Shown here piece after piece: positions 1 through 6,941 of a stretch of DNA of 10,486 nt. The position numbers were made by a program, and so were the translations under genes. The notes beneath the pieces were generated by a model that searched no databases, was not told the DNA's origin, and worked only from the letters and a program-made list of their open reading frames with translations. This DNA comes from Bacteroidales bacterium (GTDB lineage: Bacteria; Bacteroidota; Bacteroidia; Bacteroidales; UBA932): contig JAFZWC010000019.1 in the NCBI GenBank assembly GCA_017617475.1, forward strand, positions 1 to 10,486, given 5' to 3'. Position 1 is the first letter of the stretch; each line of letters begins with the position of its first letter.

Positions 1-728
1 CAGGTTCACCGCCAGGAAGGTGCACATGGCCAGGGCAAAGGTGACGGCAATGTTGCCGGTGATGTTGGCCCCGCCCGGGAAGAACGGGACAATGCCCAGC
101 AGGTTGTTCACGAAGATGAAGAAAAAGGCGGTGAGCAGGTACGGCGAATAGCGTTTGTAATCCTTGCCGATACAAGGTTTGATGATGTCGTCTTCCACCA
201 TCATCACCAGCATTTCCAGCAGGCCGCTGAACCCGCCGGGGGCTTCCTCACGGGCGTCGTGCTTGCGGTACCACCTTACGCCCAGCAGCACCAGCAGCAC
301 CAGCACCAGGCTGTTGAACATGACGCCCGCCACGTTCTTGGTGATGGAAATGTCCAGCGGGCGCACGTCTCCCTGAGCCGTGTGCTCCATCACTTTGTCC
401 TTGTGAGACTCAGCGTCGTGCAGAATGTAAAATCCCTCATATTCGTGCCCATGGGCCAGTCTGGCCGATGAAAACACATGCCAGCCCGTCTCCTTGCTGT
501 GCACAATCACCAGCAGCGGAATGCTGATGTGCTTCCCGTTCACCGTAGTGATGTGCCAGTCGTACGCGTCCATCACATGGCCGTAGAGGTACTCGTCCAT
601 GTCGAAGGAATTGCCGCCCTCCGGGGCATCCCCCTCCGTCGCAGAAATGATGGCCGATGCTCCGGAGGGGGATTCGGCCCCTTCGGACGGCTGGCAAAAC
701 ATCATCAGTGATATGAGGAAGGTCAGGA

Positions 729-732
<4 letters not shown>
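1..732 (-). CDS. atpB: F1Fo ATP synthase subunit a, N-terminal part (3' end outside window)
   Basis: Subunit a forms the proton half-channels of the membrane Fo sector beside the c-ring. The frame is open from ATG at 732 to the window edge (244 codons), so the C-terminal half with the essential arginine is not seen. Residues 1-18 resemble a signal peptide or first membrane anchor. A soluble stretch of about 110 residues follows, an N-terminal extension like that of Bacteroidetes subunit a. A membrane segment lies at about 134-152. Residues 196-237 contain the conserved block NNLLGIVPFFPGGANITGN, matching the family pattern NLLGxxP...N(I/V)T. The start codon overlaps the atpC stop as ATGA, so the two are probably translationally coupled. 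The order D-C-B is usual in Bacteroidetes. Identity is firm; the exact start is well supported by the overlap. Confidence 0.93.
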
Positions 733-2491
<1,759 letters not shown>

Positions 2492-2495
2492 CTAC

Positions 2496-2547
2496 AAAAT
2501 TTCAGTATCTGCAAAGATACAATTTTCTTCGCAGATACTGAAATTTT
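2496..2547 (-). promoter_or_regulatory. Probable atp operon promoter embedded in a perfect 17-bp inverted repeat
   Basis: Bases 2496-2512 and 2531-2547 are perfect reverse complements (17 of 17) separated by 18 bases. Read on the minus strand toward atpD, TATCTTTG at 2519-2512 matches the Bacteroidetes -7 box TAnnTTTG. TTTC at 2543-2540 lies 20 bases upstream, where TTTG (-33) is expected. The two arms therefore cover roughly the -33 region and the start site. The dyad could be an operator, a 5' hairpin in the atp mRNA, or a terminator for the upstream lipoprotein transcript, though there is no clear long T-run. The promoter assignment is an inference from motif and position. Confidence 0.5.
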
Positions 2548-2608
2548 CGTGCCCCGGACGCTGTGTCAGCGACCTTTGGGACAATCCTTTGGCCCAATGG
2601 GTCAGTGA

Positions 2609-3025
2609 TTATTTGGCCACGTAAGATTTATAGGTGTCGCGGTACACGGTAGTGACACCGTTCTCGGTAATGGTCTCGGTAAGGACCAGCCGGGTGAGAC
2701 CGGTTTCTTCAATATGGAAAACACGGTGGGTACCATTGGTCTGGGTGAGTGTGACAACGTCGTCCTCAACGTACCAGCGGCCCGTCATGGTGGTGGAACC
2801 ACCCAGAGAAGCCTCTGTCCATACATACTCGTCGCCGGAGTGGAACTCTACATAAACAACCTTTTCCGTGGGATAAACCGTCTCAGTGTGGCCACCGGTG
2901 GTGATGTCCGTACGGACGAGCTCCCAGCTGCCCAGCAGGGCAAAGGTGTTGGAAGCCGTCTTGGTGCAAGATACAGCCACTAATACTGCCAGTAAGACAA
3001 GGGCTGCGCGGATAGCTTTTTTCAT
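2609..3025 (-). CDS. Small lipoprotein, lipocalin-like fold suspected
   Basis: The 138-residue product starts MKKAIRAALVLLAVLVAVSC: a basic N-terminus, a hydrophobic core and a lipobox ending at Cys20 (AVSC), so it should be lipid-anchored at the inner or outer membrane. The mature part begins its fold with GSWELVRTD (about 32-40), followed by alternating short beta-like stretches, including VEFHSGDEYVWTE, GRWYVEDDVVTLTQ and TRLVLTETIT. This GxW-plus-strands pattern resembles the lipocalin-like lipoproteins common in Bacteroidetes, which are mostly uncharacterised; the ligand cannot be predicted. It is monocistronic, upstream of and codirectional with the atp operon with a 120-base gap holding the atp promoter. 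A TAnnTTTG box lies 44 bases upstream of its start. The lipoprotein call is firm; the fold is tentative. Confidence 0.75.
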   Translation of the reverse strand: MKKAIRAALVLLAVLVAVSCTKTASNTFALLGSWELVRTDITTGGHTETVYPTEKVVYVEFHSGDEYVWTEASLGGSTTMTGRWYVEDDVVTLTQTNGTHRVFHIEETGLTRLVLTETITENGVTTVYRDTYKSYVAK

Positions 3026-3068
3026 AAGATTCTTTTAAGGTTAATGGATCTGCTAACTAATTTGCCTG

Positions 3069-3076
3069 CAAAGATA
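3069..3076 (-). promoter_or_regulatory. -7 promoter box for the lipoprotein gene
   Basis: TATCTTTG on the minus strand matches the Bacteroidetes -7 consensus TAnnTTTG and lies 44 bases before the lipoprotein ATG at 3025, leaving a plausible leader of about 35 bases. I see no good TTTG at the -33 distance, so this is a half-promoter match only. Confidence 0.4.
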
Positions 3077-3165
3077 AAACAAATTGTCCATTATTCTGTT
3101 ACATACTTGAAAAAAGCCTCAATTTCCGGCTTGGTTATCGGCCTTGGTGGCATGGCGGTCCCTCC

Positions 3166-3296
3166 GTGAGCACCAGAGGCTTTCCTTGCTCACCAAGCCC
3201 TTTCAACGGCCTGTTCGTGAGCACCAGAGGGGTCCAGTGCTCACCTAGCTCTTCTATCGACCCTTCTGTGAGCAACAAGGGCTCTCCGTGTTTACC
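3166..3296 (+). repeat. REP-like palindromic array A: three 51-bp units
   Basis: Three units start at 3166, 3217 and 3268, exactly 51 bases apart. Each opens with a hairpin of about 29 bases: left arm GTGAGCAC, an inner CCAGAGG-type segment, then right arm GTGCTCACC. The arms are GTGAGCA/TGCTCAC at 3166-3172 and 3187-3193, and perfect 8-bp GTGAGCAC/GTGCTCAC at 3217-3224 and 3237-3244. In the third unit they are decayed (right arm GTGTTTAC at 3288-3295). The 22-base linker between hairpins is also related from unit to unit (pattern AGCTCTTT..ATCGGCC). The same unit recurs at 6803-6881 and, inverted, at 8880-8958. The array lies 153 bases upstream of the RAYT-like gene, the arrangement expected for REP elements and their transposase. 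Confidence 0.85.
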
Positions 3297-3448
3297 GCAC
3301 CTTCAGGCAAACATACTACGTGTGTCGAACCTGCTTATTTCTCTAAAAGAGAATCGGCCTTCCAGGGCCTCACAAAGCCATTCCCAAAACTAAACGTTTA
3401 AACCTTTTTTACACCGGTGGTTTTCCGTTTCTTTGCAGAAAAAGGCCT
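3297..3448. other. Remaining RAYT upstream region
   Basis: The non-coding stretch from 3026 to 3448 is about 420 bases long. It contains the lipoprotein leader and -7 box, then about 90 bases with no recognisable feature, then array A. The last 150 bases before the RAYT gene hold only a palindromic AAACGTTT near 3391-3400 and a weak promoter-like TTTCTTTG at 3428-3435 (one mismatch to TAnnTTTG). I see no open frame with convincing coding character here; the open frame through array A is a by-product of the 51-base period. Confidence 0.4.
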
Positions 3449-4357
3449 ATGAGTTATTGGGAAAAGGAGAAAGAATGTGAGCTGCGCTTTCTGGACGGCG
3501 GCCCCTTCTTCATTGTAACAACAGAGAATCTTCCATGGCTGCTGTTCACATGCGACCAGGACTTTATGAATGGCACTAACATGGTTGCGGTAGCCCTTGC
3601 CGGATTGGGCATCCGTATGTTGAACGAAGTTGAAATGAATAACCATCTGCATTTTGTGATGGAAGGACCGGAAAAAATGGTTACACTATTCACGGACCGC
3701 TTGAGAAAAGCCATGTCAAGATACCAGCTGGCCAAAGGAAATCCATCCCTGGCCAAATGGGTCATTCGGGTAAAACCCATCCTTAATTTGCGTAATCTCC
3801 GGAATGCTATCCTCTATGTTTCCCGGAATCCTTATGTTGCGGGAAGAAACTGTACGCCGCCCGGATATAAATGGAGCAGTGCACAACTGATGTTTAATGA
3901 CAACCTGGCATATTACAATGCCGGAACACCCTTCAGTCAATTGACATTCAGAGAGAAACGGGCTATAACACGGCAAAGGGACATTGTGCTACCGCAAGAG
4001 TACCGTGTCTTGGATGGTACTATACTTCGTTCCTGTTTTGTAGATTACAAGCGGGCCGAGTGTTTCTTCGAGTCGGCCCATCAGTATTTTCACCAATTAT
4101 CCCGCAGAGTAGAGGCCGATGCCGAAACGGCCCGTTGGATAGGCGAAACTATTCTGCTCCCTAACGAAGATGTATTCAGGATTGTCGCCGATTGGTACAA
4201 AGTGCAAACCGTAAAACTCCTTACTCCAGACCAACGTTTGGCCGCCGCGCGACGGATGAAGGCCGAACTGATGAGCAATAACAAACAGATTGCGCAAGTA
4301 CTCTCCCTACCTTTGAACCAGATAAACCAGTTGTTCCCAGTGGCAAAAGACGACTGA
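3449..4357 (+). CDS. REP-associated tyrosine transposase-like protein (RAYT, HUH/Y1 family)
   Basis: The 302-residue product belongs to the IS200-like Y1 single-strand transposase fold. The HUH metal-binding pair is in NNHLHFVMEG (H66 and H68). The catalytic tyrosine is most likely Y123 in ILYVSRNPYVAG (the family pattern Yxx.NPVxAG), followed by YKWSS at 140-144. Enzymes of this family nick and join single-stranded DNA at short hairpins, and RAYTs act on REP palindromes. The domain ends near residue 150. The extra C-terminal half ends in a helix-turn-helix-like region at about 258-296 (TPDQRLAAARRMKAEL, then NNKQIAQVLSLPLNQINQLF), which may help DNA recognition. It is convergent with the DUF262-HNH gene with only 3 bases between stops. 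Array A lies just upstream. No flanking IS ends were found, in keeping with RAYTs being domesticated single-copy genes. Confidence 0.85.
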   Translation: MSYWEKEKECELRFLDGGPFFIVTTENLPWLLFTCDQDFMNGTNMVAVALAGLGIRMLNEVEMNNHLHFVMEGPEKMVTLFTDRLRKAMSRYQLAKGNPSLAKWVIRVKPILNLRNLRNAILYVSRNPYVAGRNCTPPGYKWSSAQLMFNDNLAYYNAGTPFSQLTFREKRAITRQRDIVLPQEYRVLDGTILRSCFVDYKRAECFFESAHQYFHQLSRRVEADAETARWIGETILLPNEDVFRIVADWYKVQTVKLLTPDQRLAAARRMKAELMSNNKQIAQVLSLPLNQINQLFPVAKDD

Positions 4358-4360
4358 CGC

Positions 4361-5461
4361 CTATTTGCTGCTTTTGCGCCGGTTGTGCTCTACGCAAAGC
4401 AGCTGGCAATTCTCGGCCACCGTTTTGCCGCCTTCCACCCAAGGGGTAATGTGGTCGGCCTCCATTTCCTCAATCTCCCAGTGGGTCTTCTCCCGGTGCT
4501 CCTTCACGCAGTGGGGACAGATGCCGCCCTGGCGCTCATACACCTCCCGCTTCACGGCATCGTCAAAGGTCCGCAGGTTCAGGAACTTCTCATTGCCGGT
4601 AAGGACATACTGGTAGATGCCTGACTTCTTTTGTACTTCGGGATCCTGCATCAGCGCTGCCACCCTTGCCTCCAGGGCAGCGGTGTCCAGTGGCTTCTTG
4701 CCGAATTCGTTGTAGATTTCACCCCACGGCAGGCCCTTCATCTCCTTGCGGTAGGTGGGGAAAATGGTCTTCACCCAATTGATGACACTGGTGTAGTACA
4801 GCCAGAGTTCATTGCAGTTGGGATCGTGCTGATGGTCGGCCATATACTGCTCGATGTTCCCGCCGGAGATCCACTTGAGCACCAACTCCAGCAAGCCTTG
4901 CCGGTTCACCTCCACACGGACGTATTTATCGCCCAGACCGATGCCGGCGCAGTTGCTCTTGGAGAAATGCCGCTTGGCATCGGTGAGCCAGGCCCCAGTA
5001 TAAACAGCGTTGCGCAGTTCCTGATCCGACAGCTTCTCTCCGGCGATGTTCACAATCTTGAACCAGTCTAGCTTCTCAGAGTCCGTGCCCTCGCAGAAAT
5101 AAACCATCAGCTTGTAGTCCAGGATCTGCGCCTGCTGGTCATCAGTGAGAGTATGGAAATACTTTTCGCCGATGGAGAAATCGTTGTTGAGGTATTGACA
5201 GATGGAGATTGTCCGCTGTTGGCCGTCCAGAACCTCGAAGTTCCCGTCCTCCTTTTTCACCCAGTACATGATGTTTAGAGGGAATCCATGCCGGACTGTA
5301 TTGATAACCTCGTCCCGCTGCTTCCCGGTATAGACGAATTCCCGCTGGTATTTGGGCCGGACATCCAGCCGGCCACCGTAGGCAACTACGCCCTCTTCCT
5401 GGCTGTCCACATAGCCCTCGAAGAGGTCCCGGATGGTGATTTCGTGAAGTTCTATGTTCAT
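4361..5461 (-). CDS. DUF262-HNH nuclease, partner of an EcoRI-type methylase
   Basis: The 366-residue product joins two domains. The N-terminal DUF262 (GmrS/ParB-like) part has RPKYQREFVY at 35-44 and the signature DGQQRT at 79-84; in GmrSD-type enzymes this domain uses NTP to license cleavage. The C-terminal HNH nuclease (about 305-366) has a zinc pair CPHC at 315-318, EADHITPW with H337, GGKT at 344-347, N351 in NCQLLC, and C356/H359 in the final CVEHNRRK. All expected HNH residues appear present. Its ATG overlaps the stop of the upstream methylase gene as ATGA (5458-5461), so the two proteins are almost certainly made together. By position it replaces the restriction endonuclease of an EcoRI-type system. 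It could cut unmethylated DNA (restriction-like) or DNA with foreign modification (type IV-like); the sequence does not decide. Two GAATTC sites lie inside the gene (4703-4708, 5336-5341). Confidence 0.88.
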   Translation of the reverse strand: MNIELHEITIRDLFEGYVDSQEEGVVAYGGRLDVRPKYQREFVYTGKQRDEVINTVRHGFPLNIMYWVKKEDGNFEVLDGQQRTISICQYLNNDFSIGEKYFHTLTDDQQAQILDYKLMVYFCEGTDSEKLDWFKIVNIAGEKLSDQELRNAVYTGAWLTDAKRHFSKSNCAGIGLGDKYVRVEVNRQGLLELVLKWISGGNIEQYMADHQHDPNCNELWLYYTSVINWVKTIFPTYRKEMKGLPWGEIYNEFGKKPLDTAALEARVAALMQDPEVQKKSGIYQYVLTGNEKFLNLRTFDDAVKREVYERQGGICPHCVKEHREKTHWEIEEMEADHITPWVEGGKTVAENCQLLCVEHNRRKSSK

Positions 5462-6423
5462 TTCTTTCTTCTAATTGCTATTCTTGTATAGAGCTCTTTC
5501 CCATTTAAGATGGGCTTTGCTAAATCGTATTCGTTGTCACAACCATGATTGAATACGCCGACAATTTCAAACTGCTCAGGACAATACTTATACATGAATG
5601 TTATAGGAACTCCCATCAGGCCATCGTAATCACAAGGTATATCGGTAGTCTTATCAACGTTAATGGCGTCGTAATTGTCGTATTTGGGATACTCGTTCGG
5701 CGTATATTGCTTATAAAGAATAACTTGTTCGTGCCGTCTAGGTATTTCAAGGTTAGTATACCAGGTTACACTGGGAACTCTAATCATCCCTTCACGATGA
5801 TCTGCATCAGATGCCGTATCCTCGTACTTGGTTATGAAGTGGGCGCAGTTTCTTTTGAATCCATAACCCATCCATATCTTATCCTGCATGACCAGTGGGA
5901 AAATCTCCTTATACTTGATGGCGTTCTGGTTTCCGATAATAAGAAACTTCTTATCGTATTTGATGAGCTGAGCAACATATTCCCGAAACAGACTGAACGG
6001 CGGATTCGTACAGACAATATCTGCCTGTTTGAGTAATTCTATGCACTCTTCACTACGGAAATCGCCGTCTCCTTTCAGAGAAAGAACTTCCATTTCAGAG
6101 GGGTTAGGTACTTTATTCCCGTTTTTGTCACCTTCGTAGATAATATAGACAGCCTGTTCGCAGGTGTTCATTGAAAACAAGTCCGGCTCGTTATTCTTGT
6201 AACAGGTGGCGATAAGCCTTTTCAACCCCAGAATCTCGAAGTTGAGGGCGAAATACTTGAAGAAGTTGCTGACCCGAGGGTCATCGCAATTGCACAATAC
6301 GGTCTTGCCTTTGAAATGAGCTCTATAATGCCTTAACTCGTTCTCAATGTCGCAGAGCTGAGTATAGAACTCATCTTCACGGGCTTTCTTGGCCGTCTGC
6401 AACTGATTGTTCGAGTTGGCCAT
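5458..6423 (-). CDS. Adenine-specific DNA methyltransferase, EcoRI family
   Basis: The 321-residue product closely resembles M.EcoRI (about 325 residues) along its whole length. Shared blocks recalled from that protein include DEFYTQ.CDIENEL at about 17-30, CNCDDPRVSNFFKYFA at 44-59, GDGDFRS at 118-124, the catalytic motif IV IVCTNPPFSLF at 136-146 (NPPF 140-143), LIKYDKKFLIIGN at 153-165, YPKYDNYDAINV at 245-256 and MGVPITF at 270-276. It should transfer methyl from S-adenosylmethionine to N6 of adenine; GAATTC is the obvious candidate target but divergence in the target-recognition half could change it. It is the first gene of a two-gene operon with the DUF262-HNH nuclease, behind a promoter at 6688-6719 and a structured leader. 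Its base composition is visibly more AT-rich than the atp and tsf genes, suggesting horizontal transfer. Confidence 0.93.
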   Translation of the reverse strand: MANSNNQLQTAKKAREDEFYTQLCDIENELRHYRAHFKGKTVLCNCDDPRVSNFFKYFALNFEILGLKRLIATCYKNNEPDLFSMNTCEQAVYIIYEGDKNGNKVPNPSEMEVLSLKGDGDFRSEECIELLKQADIVCTNPPFSLFREYVAQLIKYDKKFLIIGNQNAIKYKEIFPLVMQDKIWMGYGFKRNCAHFITKYEDTASDADHREGMIRVPSVTWYTNLEIPRRHEQVILYKQYTPNEYPKYDNYDAINVDKTTDIPCDYDGLMGVPITFMYKYCPEQFEIVGVFNHGCDNEYDLAKPILNGKELYTRIAIRRKK

Positions 6424-6683
6424 AAGCTGCGCTTTCGTATGTTTTCCAACAGCGAAAGCGACTTACGCGGAGGCCTGCCAAGACACAAAAAAAGCGTGGA
6501 CGATCATAATCCACACTCAAGGTCTTGGCAAACCCATCAACGGAAAAGTCACATCCACGCAAAGCGCGGACGTTCACTGACTTATCCGGAGTTGATTTAT
6601 AAAACTGCCAAGTTTTGAGTGTTCCGAATAAATAGCAAACGCTATTTGAAAATATGTCTACAATGCTCTTACTGGAGATTGTA
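6424..6683 (-). promoter_or_regulatory. Structured leader RNA / putative attenuator of the methylase operon
   Basis: From the promoter at 6688-6719 a leader of about 260 nt would precede the methylase ATG. In minus-strand order it holds these stems: 6641-6647/6630-6636 (7 bp), 6611-6616/6601-6606 (6 bp), 6564-6570/6554-6560 (7 bp, one G-U), 6510-6516/6494-6500 (7 bp, one G-U, then seven U), an outer 9-bp stem 6522-6530/6476-6484, and an 8-bp stem 6453-6460/6430-6437 ending 6 nt before the ATG. The G-U pairs exist only on the minus strand (they are A-C on the plus), which points to a minus-strand RNA. The arm GCGTGGA (6560-6554) can also pair perfectly with TCCACGC (6500-6494), which would break the terminator hairpin. 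It could instead be a free small RNA ending at the U-run. The mechanism and ligand are unknown. Confidence 0.5.
6487..6516 (-). terminator. Intrinsic terminator inside the methylase leader
   Basis: On the minus strand GTGTGGA (6516-6510), a 9-base loop and TCCACGC (6500-6494) form a 7-bp stem, extendable by an A-U pair, followed directly by seven T (6493-6487). This is the standard form of a rho-independent terminator. It lies between the promoter and the methylase gene, so it would stop transcription before the genes unless prevented. Confidence 0.55.
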
Positions 6684-6687
6684 ACGG

Positions 6688-6719
6688 CAAATCTACAAAA
6701 AAATCTTTACAGCCGCAAA
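6688..6719 (-). promoter_or_regulatory. Bacteroidetes-type promoter for the methylase/nuclease operon
   Basis: Read on the minus strand, TTTG at 6719-6716 is followed after 20 bases by TAGATTTG at 6695-6688. Both match the Bacteroidetes -33 (TTTG) and -7 (TAnnTTTG) consensus at the accepted spacing. Transcription should start near 6681-6684. This is the best promoter match I found in the window. Confidence 0.65.
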
Positions 6720-6730
6720 GGGTTTGGGAC

Positions 6731-6798
6731 AGAAGGAGGTAAGGGGGCACGGGGACATCGGCCCCCTGTTTGGTCCCCGTGCCCCTTTGCCTCCTTCT
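6731..6798. repeat. Long G/C-rich imperfect palindrome
   Basis: The arms 6731-6756 and 6773-6798 pair over 26 positions with only two mismatches, separated by a 16-base loop (6757-6772). The core is CACGGGGAC/GTCCCCGTG. The left arm is almost pure purine (AAGGAGGTAAGGGGG) and the right almost pure pyrimidine. Neither side is followed by a T-run, so it is not a standard terminator. It lies directly upstream of the methylase promoter and 5 bases before array B, in the divergent intergenic region. Its function is not known; a small mobile palindrome or an insulator between divergent transcripts are both possible. Confidence 0.7.
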
Positions 6799-6802
6799 TC
6801 TC

Positions 6803-6881
6803 GTGAGCACCCGAGGCTTCCCGTGCTCACCGAGCTCCTTTTTCAGCCCCTTCGTAAGCACCAGGGGCTCCATATGCTCAC
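6803..6881 (+). repeat. REP-like palindromic array B: two 51-bp units
   Basis: Units start at 6803 and 6854, again 51 bases apart, in the same orientation as array A. The first has perfect 8-bp arms GTGAGCAC (6803-6810) and GTGCTCAC (6823-6830). The second has GTAAGCA (6854-6860) and TGCTCAC (6875-6881), one arm position changed. The right arm starts 20-21 bases after the left, as in arrays A and C. It lies between the methylase operon and the S51/ATP-grasp gene. Confidence 0.85.
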
Positions 6882-6928
6882 AGAGATTGGTTTACTGGCG
6901 GAAGAGACTGCGGCTGCAGCTTTTTTTG

Positions 6929-6936
6929 TATATTTG
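6929..6936 (+). promoter_or_regulatory. -7 promoter box abutting the S51/ATP-grasp start codon
   Basis: TATATTTG matches TAnnTTTG exactly and ends 5 bases before the ATG at 6942. If used, transcription would start at or next to the start codon, giving a leaderless or nearly leaderless mRNA. There is no good TTTG at -33, so the match may be chance in an AT-rich patch. Confidence 0.35.
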
Positions 6937-6941
6937 CATAC

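Noticed and set aside
2496..2547. Invertible promoter (phase variation) like those in Bacteroides capsule loci
   Set aside because: The segment between the arms is only 18 bases, far shorter than known invertible promoters, and no invertase gene is present.
3166..3296. CRISPR array
   Set aside because: The repeats are internally palindromic with related, not unique, linkers; only two or three units; and no cas genes nearby.
3166..3393. Open frame with 17-residue protein repeats (VSTRG..CSPS) through array A, echoed in array B
   Set aside because: 51 is a multiple of three, so the frame stays open by arithmetic. In array C the same frame carries a TGA, the conserved feature is the inverted repeat rather than the peptide, and the array B frame runs on into another gene out of frame.
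6377..6577. 66-codon GTG-started frame across the methylase leader as a protein gene
   Set aside because: It overlaps the methylase start, crosses the terminator stem and U-run, and its stems explain the sequence better; kept only as a possible leader peptide.
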